Under the pieces are notes generated by a model that was not told the origin of the DNA, did no database searches, and saw nothing but the letters and a program-made list of their open reading frames with translations. A stretch of 64,000 bases of DNA from NCBI RefSeq assembly GCF_021729145.1, contig NZ_JAJSLW010000011.1, positions 124,001 through 188,000 of the forward strand, given 5' to 3'. Below are positions 9,301-17,883 of the stretch, piece after piece. Position numbers and translations under genes: made by a program. This DNA is from Membranihabitans maritimus. Lineage in GTDB: Bacteria; Bacteroidota; Bacteroidia; Chitinophagales; Saprospiraceae. The number at the start of each line of letters is the position of its first letter. Within the stretch, counting starts at the first letter, position 1.

Positions 9301-10847
9301 CTCCGCACCATGATATTTATAGTATTGAGGATTTGGCCCAGCTAATTTATGATCTCAAGAATGCTAATCCGGAGGCCAGGATCAATGTTAAATTAGTATC
9401 TAAGGCGGGTGTGGGGATTATTGCATCCGGGGTGACAAAGGCCCATGCAGATGCGATTTTAATATCCGGTCATGATGGTGGTACAGGTGCTTCTCCTTTA
9501 ACTTCCATTTCTTATGCAGGGCTTCCATGGGAGTTGGGGCTTGCCGAGTCGCATCAAACCTTGGTGAAGAATAAGTTAAGGAATCGTGTGGTCCTTCAAA
9601 CGGATGGTCAAATCAGGACCGGAAGGGATTTGGCAATAGCTACTTTGTTAGGTGCAGAAGAATGGGGTATTGCTACAGCGGCACTTGTAGTTGAGGGATG
9701 TATTATGATGCGAAAATGTCATTTGAATACTTGTCCGGTAGGGATAGCCACGCAGGATCCTGAATTAAGGAAACGTTTTACCGGAGATCCGGAACACGTG
9801 ATCAATTTCTTTACATTCCTGGCGATGGAATTGAGAGAGATAATGGCTCAACTTGGTTTCAGAACCGTAAATGAAATGGTCGGAAAAGTAGAATTACTTA
9901 AAACTCAAAAGGAGATCAATCACTGGAAATATAAAAACCTTGACTTAAGTCCCATATTATATAAAGAGCCTGTTGATGAAGAAACAGGACAGTATAAGCA
10001 GGTGGAGCAAGACCATGGTTTGGAAAATGTACTTGACCGGAAGTTGATCGAACATGCAAAAGTAGCTTTGGAATCCGGAGGTAAAAAGATTAGTGGAGAA
10101 TTTAGGATTCAGAATACGGATCGGGCTACCGGTGCGATGTTGAGTAATCAGATATCATTAAAATTCGGCCAGAAGGGATTGCCGGACGGTACTATCGATT
10201 ATCGGTTCAGAGGGTCTGCAGGTCAAAGTTTTGGAGCCTTTTCGGCCAATGGATTATTATTTAGACTTGAAGGGGAGTCTAATGACTATTTTGGTAAAGG
10301 TCTATCAGGAGCTATTTTAGTAGCTACTCCTGACCGTGAGGCAGTATTTAATCCTTCGGAAAATATCATTATAGGAAATGTAGCCTTATACGGGGCAACA
10401 TCTGGAGAAGCTTATATACACGGGATGGCGGGAGAACGTTTTGCTGTTCGAAACTCAGGAGTAAAAGCAGTGGTTGAAGGAGTAGGGGATCACGGATGTG
10501 AATATATGACGGGAGGAATTGTGCTCAATCTTGGGTCCTGGGGTAAAAACTTTGCCGCTGGAATGAGTGGTGGGATGGCATTTATTTACGATATCGATAA
10601 CACATTCCATGAAACATGTAATTTGGAAATGGTGGACCTGGATCGTCCGACAGGTGATGATTTGGGGGAAGTTCGACAGTTGATTAGGAACCATTTCAAC
10701 TACACCTCCAGTCAAAAAGCATTGGAATTGCTTCAGAATTGGGATCGATTGAAAAAACACTTTATTAAAGTAATGCCAAAAGATCTCAAGCGCGTTATAC
10801 AAATGAATGAAACGGAAAAAATTACAGAAAAAGTAGCAGTAAGCTAA
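6309..10847 (+). CDS. gltB: Glutamate synthase (NADPH), large subunit
   Basis: GltB transfers the amide of glutamine to 2-oxoglutarate, giving two glutamates, as the main ammonia-assimilation route together with glutamine synthetase. The 1512 residues carry the class II glutaminase domain with nucleophile Cys21 (KDSCGTGL), so a 20-residue propeptide would be removed. The central domain, the FMN-binding synthase domain (SNSGEGGED, GVGLISPPPHHDIYSIEDL) and the C-terminal beta-helix follow. The 3Fe-4S cysteines are C1131, C1137 and C1142. ATG 6309 is the most likely start, and a second ATG occurs three codons later. gltD follows after 11 bp. Confidence 0.97.
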   Translation: MKGMKQSEQGLYRPQMEKDSCGTGLIANLKGNKTHQLVLDALSMLSNMEHRGAIGADPGTGDGAGILLQNPHDFFVKKCKELSIDLPEFGQYGVGMLFFPRDKNLREQCRVLFNDYIDEAGFELLGYRKVPVDNEMIGEGSKSVEPRIEQVFVKPKDYIDPKTLERKLYILRKFTGHNIWQTYPQTMDEFYICSLSYKTIIYKGQLTTFQVKQYFLDLSDSDFKSAIALIHSRFSTNTIPKWRLAQPFRYIAHNGEINTIQGNINWWQAREQILESNVFSENELDKMKPIIWAGLSDSGSFDNVLEFLVLNGYSLPHALMLMIPEAWEHDPHVDDYKKAFYEYSSQLMEPWDGPASICFTDGILVGATLDRNGLRPSRYCLTEDDTLVVASEAGALQIDPAKVVYKGRLQPGKMLIADMEVKKIIGDDELKKIICKRLPYRDWLDANTINLEELNQHIPGYVEFDSKTLLRKQKLHGLTREDINFLLEPMIHSKKDPIGSMGADIPLAVLSSRAQHISNYFKQLFAQVTNPPIDSIRERSVMSLKAKLGKSGNVLQPSEELAKFIRLKSPVLTNDEFNKIKYINHPDHKVGVVDIVYKADKQKGRLEAALDHICAVAEDLVRNNCDIIILSDRNGDSFLAPIPSLLAAGAIHHHLIDKGLRTLTSLVVEAGDVRETHHFATLIGFGVDAINPYLTYACLADLYKEGKFGELASLDAVIKVYNAAVEKGLLKIMSKIGISTVQSYQGAKIFEILGLNHRVVSKCFSGTVSRIEGIGFDELSNEILKWHSMAYPSSAIVHKGLDEGGIYQWKQRGEKHLFNPQTIHLLQTSTRKGDYKIFKKYSSLINDQSEQAMTLRGLLDFRKGSPIAIDEVEPVENILKRFATGAMSFGSISFEAHTTLAIAMNRIGGKSNSGEGGEDEIRYEPDENGDSMKSATKQVASGRFGVTSHYLSNAIEIQIKMAQGAKPGEGGQLPGHKVDKWIARVRHSTPGVGLISPPPHHDIYSIEDLAQLIYDLKNANPEARINVKLVSKAGVGIIASGVTKAHADAILISGHDGGTGASPLTSISYAGLPWELGLAESHQTLVKNKLRNRVVLQTDGQIRTGRDLAIATLLGAEEWGIATAALVVEGCIMMRKCHLNTCPVGIATQDPELRKRFTGDPEHVINFFTFLAMELREIMAQLGFRTVNEMVGKVELLKTQKEINHWKYKNLDLSPILYKEPVDEETGQYKQVEQDHGLENVLDRKLIEHAKVALESGGKKISGEFRIQNTDRATGAMLSNQISLKFGQKGLPDGTIDYRFRGSAGQSFGAFSANGLLFRLEGESNDYFGKGLSGAILVATPDREAVFNPSENIIIGNVALYGATSGEAYIHGMAGERFAVRNSGVKAVVEGVGDHGCEYMTGGIVLNLGSWGKNFAAGMSGGMAFIYDIDNTFHETCNLEMVDLDRPTGDDLGEVRQLIRNHFNYTSSQKALELLQNWDRLKKHFIKVMPKDLKRVIQMNETEKITEKVAVS

Positions 10848-10858
10848 AACATAAATTT

Positions 10859-12325
10859 ATGGCAGATCCAAAAGGTTTTTTAAAATATACCAGAGAACTT
10901 CCAGAGAAGGAAGATCCAAAAAAGAGAATAGATCATTACGACGAGTTTTATAAAGAATTTGATTACGAAAAAACCAATCAGCAAGCAGCACGTTGTATGG
11001 ATTGCGGAATTCCCTTTTGTCATAGCGGGTGCCCGCTGGGAAATATTATTCCGGATTTCAATGATGCTGTTTACAAGGAAAATTGGAAAGAGGCATATGA
11101 GATACTGTCTTCTACCAATAACTTTCCGGAATTTACAGGAAGAATTTGTCCTGCACCTTGTGAGACCGCATGTGTTTTAGGTATTAATCAACCTCCTGTA
11201 GCTATTGAACATATTGAAAAAAGCATTGCAGAAGAGGCCTTTAAAAGAGGATTTGTGCGTCCGGTTCCTCCGGTCGTGAGAACGGATCACAAAGTAGCAG
11301 TGGTCGGCAGTGGACCTGCTGGGTTAGCAGCCGCAGCTCAGCTCAATAGAGCAGGACATACGGTTACTGTTTTGGAAAGAAATGATGAGGTCGGAGGATT
11401 ATTGCGGTATGGAATTCCGGATTTTAAACTGGAAAAGAAAATAGTTGAGCGTCGTATAAGAGTTATGGAGTCGGAGGGGATTAAATTCCAAACCAACGCT
11501 TACGTTGGTAGAAATGTTCCAGTATCTGAACTGAAGGAAAACTTTGACGCAATTGTTATGGCAGGTGGGTCCACAATACCTAGGGACCTGGGGATCCCCG
11601 GACGTGAATTAAAAGGTGTTCATTTTGCAATGGATTTTTTGGAGCAGAATAATCGAAGGGTAAGTGGTAAAGAGATTAAAAGTGAAGAAATTCATGCAAA
11701 GGACAAAAATGTGGTGGTCATTGGCGGTGGTGATACCGGATCGGATTGTGTAGGAACTTCGAATCGACACAGGGCGAAATCTATTACACAAATTGAATTA
11801 TTAAGTAAACCTCCCGAAGAGCGGCACGAATCTACTCCATGGCCTCAATGGCCTATGCAACTGAGGACTTCAACCTCTCATGAAGAGGGATGTGATCGGC
11901 ATTGGGCCATACTGACAAAACGTTTTGTCGGTGATGATAAAGGGAATCTGAAAGGGGTTGAATTAGTTGATATTGAATGGAAAATTAATCCCGATACCGG
12001 GAAAAGTGAGTTTGTAGAAATAGAGGGGTCTGCCAGGGAGATACCTTGCGAATTGGCACTTTTGGCTATTGGGTTTATTCATCCTGAGCATAAAGGAATG
12101 TTAGATGATCTTGGGGTGGAATATGATCCCAGAGGGAATGTATTGGCTGAGAATTATCAATCTTCTGTTGATGGAATATTTGTTGCTGGTGACATGCGCA
12201 GAGGGCAAAGCCTGGTCGTGTGGGCTATTTCTGAAGGTAGGGAAGCTGCGTTGGCTGTTGATGAATATTTGATGGGATTTTCTAATCTGGAAAGTAAAAA
12301 TAAGGCAGGAGCTGCAGTTGTATAA
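10859..12325 (+). CDS. gltD: Glutamate synthase (NADPH), small subunit
   Basis: GltD oxidises NADPH and passes electrons through FAD and iron-sulfur clusters to GltB. The 488-residue protein shows two sets of N-terminal cluster cysteines: C46, C49, C54 and C58, and C97, C101 and C105. Next come the FAD-binding GSGPAGLAAAAQL motif (about residues 150-162) and the NADPH-binding GGGDTGSD motif. The C-terminal GDMRRGQSLVVWAISEGREAA completes the FAD site. It is the second gene of a gltBD operon closed by the terminator at 12363-12397. Confidence 0.97.
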   Translation: MADPKGFLKYTRELPEKEDPKKRIDHYDEFYKEFDYEKTNQQAARCMDCGIPFCHSGCPLGNIIPDFNDAVYKENWKEAYEILSSTNNFPEFTGRICPAPCETACVLGINQPPVAIEHIEKSIAEEAFKRGFVRPVPPVVRTDHKVAVVGSGPAGLAAAAQLNRAGHTVTVLERNDEVGGLLRYGIPDFKLEKKIVERRIRVMESEGIKFQTNAYVGRNVPVSELKENFDAIVMAGGSTIPRDLGIPGRELKGVHFAMDFLEQNNRRVSGKEIKSEEIHAKDKNVVVIGGGDTGSDCVGTSNRHRAKSITQIELLSKPPEERHESTPWPQWPMQLRTSTSHEEGCDRHWAILTKRFVGDDKGNLKGVELVDIEWKINPDTGKSEFVEIEGSAREIPCELALLAIGFIHPEHKGMLDDLGVEYDPRGNVLAENYQSSVDGIFVAGDMRRGQSLVVWAISEGREAALAVDEYLMGFSNLESKNKAGAAVV

Positions 12326-12362
12326 CTGTGAGTAATTAAATAATAATATATATTTCAATGGA

Positions 12363-12397
12363 AGCTGAGGGTAAGAATTTACTCTCAGCTTTTTTTG
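12363..12397 (+). terminator. Terminator of gltBD
   Basis: A 12-bp stem with one G-U pair (arms 12363-12374 and 12379-12390) and a 4-nt loop is followed by a run of T to 12396. It lies 38 bp after the gltD stop, the expected place for an intrinsic terminator. Confidence 0.85.
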
Positions 12398-12553
12398 TTA
12401 ATTTTCTTAACAATCCAATAATCTTGTATTTAATCTGTTTAAAATGGATAAGATAATAATGCCAAACAGACTATAATTTGTTTGCTGCGCATAGATGTGG
12501 TACACTTTATAATCTCTTTGTAAAGGTTTTATTAATAAAATAGGAGGGAAGAT

Positions 12554-14344
12554 ATGACAAATTTGTTCTACAAGTATAGAGCACTAATGGTTTATGTATC
12601 AATATGCTTTATTTTTATGTTGAATTTTCAATCCTTGCAAGCTTCAACAGTAATTCCCTTTGAGAATTTGGGAGAAATGGCAAGGAATGGAAGTGTAGTT
12701 GTTTTAGCACAAGCGATAGGGAAAATTAATTTCTCAGATGGTCAAATTAAAAGAGAAAGAACGGAGTTTATTGTAGGTGATCGGATACATGGTAATATTG
12801 CTGATCGATTCTTTGTCCAGAATCTTGAATTTACTATAGGAGAATGGTATAGAAGTGTGTCTGGTGACGTCAATTTTGAGGTTGGGAGTACATATTTTAT
12901 GATTTTGGAACCCACAGGAGAAAGGAATATCTGGAAAACTAAAATGCTTTCATATGGTGTGTTTTTAGAAGAAAACAGGAAGGACCAAAGTCTATTAGTC
13001 CCGGTTCCCGAAAGCAGGGGACTGGAGGTTATACCAATTGCAAGAAGTACACATTCTGAGCCGATGGGTGTTTATTGGAAAAGTAGGTTGATCAATCAAA
13101 TGGAAGCGTATTTAAGTGGTAATGATGAGTGGAATGAAAATAATGTACTAGCCCCATATAATCTCAGCGATTTCAGGGGAATTGAGCCCAGAGAGGCCCC
13201 TTCTCATTGTAGTAATTTACGGAGTAGTTCTGAAACACCCGTAAGATGGAATGTATTTCCCGATATTCAGGTGGAAGTATATGGACATGAAGATGGTGAC
13301 TCTACTGTTTCTGCAGTGAATATGTTACTTTCAGATGCTGTGGCGAATTTAAATAATAATTATTCGGGTATTAACTTAGGGTTTAGTGGTACTCACGATT
13401 ATTTTCCGGATTCTTCGGAAAATTCAGCCTATGACAATGATTCATATTTAGACTATATCAGTATTAATGAAATACTGGTACAATATAATGATCCGGCTGA
13501 TGAAATCTCGGATTTAAATAATTGTAGTGGAACTTTAGCCATTGGAGGAGCGTATTGGAGTACCACTTCTACTCATGCTTTTCAAGGAGAAAATTGGTAT
13601 ACGATTGGTGCCGGTTTTGTAGTCGTAAACAATGATTTGGGCGAGTGCCAATCGTCATCGGATTACATTTCTATGCTTACACATGAATTAACTCATGCTT
13701 TAGGAATTGGACATATTTCAGGTTCGGAAGGGGCTGCAAATATGAATCCGAATTGTTGCAATGATATTTCTTCTCTGGATATAGAATGCCTTGATTATAC
13801 ATACTTGGAAAGTCAGGCATTACCCTTCAATTTACTATCTTTTACCGGGGAAATATCTCATAATGTTGCCTCCCTTAAATGGGTAACCGCAAATGAAATA
13901 AATACATCTCATTTTGATATTGAGTATAGTTTGGATGGAAATTATTTTACGAAAATTCACTCAGTTGATAGCGAAAGGAATAGAAATGAACATACCTATG
14001 AATATGAAGATTTTTTGAATTATAATGGAACTCATTTTTATCGATTACACCAGTGGGATAAAGACGGTAAAGATTCGTATTCTCATACAATACAACTAAC
14101 CAATAATAGAAACGATGAAGATGTTATTTCTATTTATCCTAATCCGGTGGTCGAGAAGTTACATATTGGGAATTTTAGTCAAGAAGAAATTCAATACACA
14201 ATTATTAATACCTTGGGACAGGTTGTGAAATCTGAAAATTTGGTAAATGACCACATTTTGCTGGGAGAATTACAATCAGGAGTATACTTTATATTATTTA
14301 AAGTTGGCCGAAAAGATCTCCTCCATAGAATAATTGTACAATAA
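12554..14344 (+). CDS. Secreted zinc metalloprotease-like protein with T9SS sorting domain
   Basis: A 596-residue exported protein. Residues 1-31 form a signal peptide ending near LQAS. The zinc motif HELTHALGIGH (H377, E378, H381, H387) is the HExxHxxGxxH signature of metzincin-type peptidases, with an upstream YISML helix. A late SLKWVTANEINTSHFDIEYS segment is typical of the beta-sandwich linker in such cargo. The last 75 residues (SIYPNPVVEKLHI to the C-terminal IIVQ) are a type A T9SS sorting domain that sends the protein across the outer membrane. AGGAGGG at 12542-12548 is an unusually clear ribosome-binding site for this phylum. The substrate is unknown. The gene stands alone between gltBD and a convergent esterase gene. 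Confidence 0.85.
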   Translation: MTNLFYKYRALMVYVSICFIFMLNFQSLQASTVIPFENLGEMARNGSVVVLAQAIGKINFSDGQIKRERTEFIVGDRIHGNIADRFFVQNLEFTIGEWYRSVSGDVNFEVGSTYFMILEPTGERNIWKTKMLSYGVFLEENRKDQSLLVPVPESRGLEVIPIARSTHSEPMGVYWKSRLINQMEAYLSGNDEWNENNVLAPYNLSDFRGIEPREAPSHCSNLRSSSETPVRWNVFPDIQVEVYGHEDGDSTVSAVNMLLSDAVANLNNNYSGINLGFSGTHDYFPDSSENSAYDNDSYLDYISINEILVQYNDPADEISDLNNCSGTLAIGGAYWSTTSTHAFQGENWYTIGAGFVVVNNDLGECQSSSDYISMLTHELTHALGIGHISGSEGAANMNPNCCNDISSLDIECLDYTYLESQALPFNLLSFTGEISHNVASLKWVTANEINTSHFDIEYSLDGNYFTKIHSVDSERNRNEHTYEYEDFLNYNGTHFYRLHQWDKDGKDSYSHTIQLTNNRNDEDVISIYPNPVVEKLHIGNFSQEEIQYTIINTLGQVVKSENLVNDHILLGELQSGVYFILFKVGRKDLLHRIIVQ

Positions 14345-14350
14345 ATAAAA

Positions 14351-14378
14351 ATGCCTCCCATAAAGGAGGCATTGAGTA
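14351..14378. terminator. Hairpin terminator between convergent genes
   Basis: Perfect 8-bp arms (14351-14358 and 14365-14372) with a 6-nt loop lie seven bases after the protease stop and 30 bp before the end of the minus-strand esterase gene. On the minus strand the hairpin is followed by TTTTATTTAT, a fair U-tract; on the plus strand T-rich sequence follows only after a gap. It probably works in both directions, and better for the minus strand. Confidence 0.6.
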
Positions 14379-14401
14379 GTTAAAGCATTTATTTTTTTAT
14401 A

Positions 14402-15802
14402 TTACTGATCAGTTCGGAAAGATGGTGCCGGTAGTTTTTCCATATTGTAGAGGTTTGCTTCGGGACAATTAGAAAACCCATATCTCACAACCTGTGGGCT
14501 ACTTACCTGGCTTGACCATACGGAAATTGTTTTTTCTCCCCTGTTGAAAGAAGTTTCTGCTTCTACAAAATTTCCGTCTTCGCCTGCAATTTCAAATCCT
14601 TTCAAAGGTTGGCCAAAAGTCGAAAATCCATTCTCTGCATGATCGAATGAAAGTTTGATTTTATTATCGTCACTTTTTTCCATGGATTTGTAGACAGGGC
14701 CACTGTATTCAAATCCTTCCAGCCCATAGGTCTGAGAAAGTGCCCACAGAGCCAGCCTCCTCCCTACATTTTTTTTATCACCCGGATGAATGTTAGTGCA
14801 ATTTCCAATATCCATGGTACCAGCCATTCCAGCATTAGAAAGATTTTTCATAGTGTTAAGCTGTGCTTCACGGAGATATGCAGAATTTCTACCACCATAA
14901 TTATAAGGAGCAATTTCTACGAAATAAAATGGCATTTCAGAATTTTTGAAATCTTTTCTCCATAAGGTGATCATATTGGAAAATAACTCGGTATAATCCT
15001 CGGCATTGCCTACATTGGATTCTCCCTGGTACCATAAAAAACCTTTAGCATTGAAAGGAACAAGAGGATTTATCATTGCATTGTAAAGAAGGGTAGGTGT
15101 CTGATGTGGCCTATCTTCAGGGACTTCGTTCGGAAATTCTGTTACTCCTGATGAGCGCAATGAAGTCTCATCCATCCAGGCTTCTACTTTAGATCCACCC
15201 CAGGAGGTGACAATTAATCCTACGGGTACTTCTAAAACATCTTCCAGGTACCTACCAAAGAAGTATGCAGCTGCACTAAATCCAGGGGCTGTGGCTGTAC
15301 TTGAGACCTCCCAGGAGCCCTCCATTTCACTGATTGGTTCTGCGCTGGCATTTCTAGTAGCTGTGTACATCCTAATGTCAGATTGGTTGGCACGTAAAAT
15401 AGCTTCTCCACTTTCAAAGATGGGCTGGTTTGTATATCCCTTTAGCGTCATTTGCATGTTGGATTGACCGGAACAAATCCAAACCTCACCAATCATTACA
15501 TCATCGAAGGTAATATCTTCACTTCCAGAGATAGATAATGTATAAGGACCTCCGGCCGTAGGTGTTTTTATTGAAGTTTGCCATTTGCCCGAGTCATCTG
15601 TCCTAACATTAGTTTGCTGATCCCAACTTCCTTCTACAATGATCTTTTTACCAGGTTCATCCCACCCCCAGATAGCGACTTCTTCATTTTGTTGCAATAC
15701 CATGTGATCTGCAAAAAATGAGGGCAGTATCGTTTGCGAAAAGGATAGAAAAGGTAAGATTGTGATTAATGTTAGAAACAAGAATGTATTGATTTTTTTC
15801 AT
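14402..15802 (-). CDS. Sialate O-acetylesterase family protein, exported
   Basis: The 466-residue SGNH-type esterase resembles sialate 9-O-acetylesterases, which remove acetyl groups that block sialidases. A signal peptide ends at about residue 22 (FLSFSQ). The start ILPSFFADHMVLQQ and WGWDEPG are the family N-terminal domain. The nucleophile is S114 in the GQSNM motif. FLWYQGESN is the oxyanion-hole block, and the D...H pair lies in the MDIGNCTNIHPGDKKNVG segment. The substrate could also be an acetylated plant or microbial glycan, because homologues are common in pectin and xylan loci. The gene is monocistronic on the minus strand. It fits the sialic-acid theme of the window but is not adjacent to those genes. 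Confidence 0.88.
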   Translation of the reverse strand: MKKINTFLFLTLITILPFLSFSQTILPSFFADHMVLQQNEEVAIWGWDEPGKKIIVEGSWDQQTNVRTDDSGKWQTSIKTPTAGGPYTLSISGSEDITFDDVMIGEVWICSGQSNMQMTLKGYTNQPIFESGEAILRANQSDIRMYTATRNASAEPISEMEGSWEVSSTATAPGFSAAAYFFGRYLEDVLEVPVGLIVTSWGGSKVEAWMDETSLRSSGVTEFPNEVPEDRPHQTPTLLYNAMINPLVPFNAKGFLWYQGESNVGNAEDYTELFSNMITLWRKDFKNSEMPFYFVEIAPYNYGGRNSAYLREAQLNTMKNLSNAGMAGTMDIGNCTNIHPGDKKNVGRRLALWALSQTYGLEGFEYSGPVYKSMEKSDDNKIKLSFDHAENGFSTFGQPLKGFEIAGEDGNFVEAETSFNRGEKTISVWSSQVSSPQVVRYGFSNCPEANLYNMEKLPAPSFRTDQ

Positions 15803-15844
15803 GATTGTTAGGTTGTTTAAATTTGGCTAATGTAATAAATGTTG

Positions 15845-16097
15845 GAATATTTTTGGGAATATTTAGGGGAATATGAAGTTTGAAGTGTCTACAGTCCGGG
15901 GAGTGCCTAAAGTAGGAAGTCCGAGGTTAGAAGTTGGAAGTCAGGAAATCCACAATACTTAAGCCGCAAGCTTCAAGCTGGAGTCAGAAGCACATTCCGT
16001 TCCCCGACTTCCCCCGGTCGCCAAAGCTGCGAAGTTGTAGGTGGCTTCTGAAATCAACTTTAAATGTTTTAGAAACTTCAAACTTTAGGCACTTATT
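15845..16097. repeat. Degenerate repeat-rich spacer
   Basis: This spacer contains short GAAGT-type direct repeats (aagtttgaagt, gaagtccgag, gaagttggaagtcagg), more GC than its flanks, and a long-range inverted pair: gtgcctaaagt near 15902-15914 and actttaggcac near 16082-16092, with GAAGTTTG/CAAACTTC-like arms beside them. The pattern looks like a decayed palindromic intergenic element of the kind spread through Bacteroidota genomes. No transposase is present. Confidence 0.4.
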
Positions 16098-16100
16098 TGG

Positions 16101-16448
16101 TCAGTCCATTCTTCCTAAATGGGTATTTTTGAAGTCGTCCGGGTATTTGAGCCCGAATCCAAAAATCCGGTCCAAACTGCTATGTCCAAAAAGGATTATG
16201 CCGATCAACTCTGCCCATGGAATGGACCAGTACCATCCTATTAGCCATAGGAAAATAGCAATTCCCTTGTGATGGAAAATGTTGTAGGTAAGGGCACCTA
16301 TCCTGGGGTTCACTAGATATCCCAACATCCCAATGTCGGGAACCAAAATCAATAATGGGTATAGCCACCATGGGAACGCTGTCTGGTTAAATGCGAAAAC
16401 GGAAAGTAAGACCATTCCTGCTTCTTCCCACTTTATTACTGTTTTCAT
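16101..16448 (-). CDS. DUF4260-type small membrane protein
   Basis: The 115-residue protein has about four hydrophobic segments: WEEAGMVLLSVFAF, WWLYPLLILVPDIGMLGYL, GIAIFLWLIGWYW and AELIGIILFGHSSLDRIFG. The ending FGFGLKYPDDFKNTHLGRMD is the hallmark of the DUF4260 family. Its function is unknown. It is a single gene with its 5' end facing the CE15-like gene about 145 bp away. Family assignment rests on the characteristic C-terminal motif. Confidence 0.8.
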   Translation of the reverse strand: MKTVIKWEEAGMVLLSVFAFNQTAFPWWLYPLLILVPDIGMLGYLVNPRIGALTYNIFHHKGIAIFLWLIGWYWSIPWAELIGIILFGHSSLDRIFGFGLKYPDDFKNTHLGRMD

Positions 16449-16593
16449 ATTTTTTTTTAATGTTAAAAGGATAGTTGTTTCAAATTTATTCCTTTTCCAG
16501 TTGGAATTGAATTTTTACCTGGAAAGTTGCTACAAACCTTAATTCTTCCTTACATTTAGAGTTTTTCACGTAATATTATAATGCTTTTTACAA

Positions 16594-17871
16594 ATGAATA
16601 CCCGAAAAAATATTTGTTTTATTTTCTTTTCACTGTTTTGTTCTATCGGATATAGTCAGGAGACTAATTACGACGAGAGCAAGGTTCCTAATTTTGAATT
16701 ACCTAAGGTATTACTTTCTAAATCTGGAAAGGATGTTTCGAGTGTAAATGATTGGGAAAATATACGAAGACCGGAAGTCCTTAAGATGTTTAGTGAACAA
16801 ATGTATGGGACTGTTCCAGAAACAGAAGTAAGTGTAAATTTTGTTGTAAGGAAGGAAATTAATACGGCTTTAAGTGGCGAAGCAACTCTCAAGGAAATAG
16901 ATATGATTTTCAGTAGTAAAAACGGAAGACATAAAGCTTCTTTATTATTATTTATTCCCAATGGTGTAAAGGGGCCGGTTCCCATGTTCCTGGGACTAAA
17001 TTTTTATGGGAATCATACCGTCAATCCAAGTTTAGAAATTTCTTTGCATCAGAGTTTTGCAAGAAACAATCCCAATTTTTACATTTTTAATAATCGTGTG
17101 GATGATAATTCTAGGGGTGTTCGTTCTTCCCGTTGGCCTGTAGAATATATTATCCGACAAGGATATGGTTTAGGTGTTATTTATTATGGGGATCTGGATC
17201 CGGATTTTGATGATGATTTTCAAAATGGATTACATCCTCTTTTTTACAAAGATGGGCAATCCAGGCCAACGGAAAAAGAATGGGGTAGTATAGGTTTGTG
17301 GTCCTGGGGACTATCACGTGCATTGGATTATCTTGAAACGGATGTTCAGGTAGATGAAGAAAAGGTAATTGTATTTGGCCATTCCCGTTTGGGGAAAACA
17401 TCCCTGTGGACAGGTGTTCAGGACGAGCGCTTTGCAGCAGCTATTTCCAATGACTCGGGGTGCGGAGGGGCAGCTTTATCCAAAAGGGAATTCGGGGAAA
17501 CTTTACAAGTAATTAATAATGCTTTTCCGCATTGGTTTAATGATTATTTTACCAGGTATAATGACCAGGAGGAAGATTTGCCGTTTGACCAGCATATGTT
17601 GATCTCTTTGATGGCTCCGCGTCCGGTGTATATAGCAAGTGCACAAGGAGATGAGTGGGCGGATCCGAAAGGGGAGTATTTGTCGGGATATTATGCACAT
17701 CCCGTATATGAACTATATAATATTCAATCTTATAATGATCCTACACCTCCGGAAGTAAATGAAGCTAGAATGTCTCCCGGGGTATCTTATCATATGCGAT
17801 CGGGGAACCATGATGTCAAGCAATATGACTGGGTAAAATATATTGAATTCGCAGATAGGTTTGTTCGTTAG
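16594..17871 (+). CDS. CE15-like 4-O-methyl-glucuronoyl methylesterase, exported
   Basis: Glucuronoyl esterases cleave the ester between lignin alcohols and (4-O-methyl)glucuronic acid side chains of xylan. The 425-residue protein has a signal peptide ending at about SIGYSQ. The nucleophile elbow GHSRLGK carries S264; the family form is G-x-S-R-x-G. The acidic block DERFAAAISNDSGCGG follows, and the catalytic His is probably H406 in RSGNHDV. YGLGVIYYGDLDPDFDD is typical of bacterial CE15. It is the first gene of a three-gene operon (12 bp and then 6 bp spacing) with an unassigned glycosidase-like protein and a GH43 enzyme, consistent with glucuronoxylan breakdown. Confidence 0.85.
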   Translation: MNTRKNICFIFFSLFCSIGYSQETNYDESKVPNFELPKVLLSKSGKDVSSVNDWENIRRPEVLKMFSEQMYGTVPETEVSVNFVVRKEINTALSGEATLKEIDMIFSSKNGRHKASLLLFIPNGVKGPVPMFLGLNFYGNHTVNPSLEISLHQSFARNNPNFYIFNNRVDDNSRGVRSSRWPVEYIIRQGYGLGVIYYGDLDPDFDDDFQNGLHPLFYKDGQSRPTEKEWGSIGLWSWGLSRALDYLETDVQVDEEKVIVFGHSRLGKTSLWTGVQDERFAAAISNDSGCGGAALSKREFGETLQVINNAFPHWFNDYFTRYNDQEEDLPFDQHMLISLMAPRPVYIASAQGDEWADPKGEYLSGYYAHPVYELYNIQSYNDPTPPEVNEARMSPGVSYHMRSGNHDVKQYDWVKYIEFADRFVR

Positions 17872-17883
17872 AGGAATTGTATT

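Noticed and set aside
10455-10802. 115-codon ORF antisense to the end of gltB
   Set aside because: It lies fully within a highly conserved coding region and has no family features; a shadow ORF.
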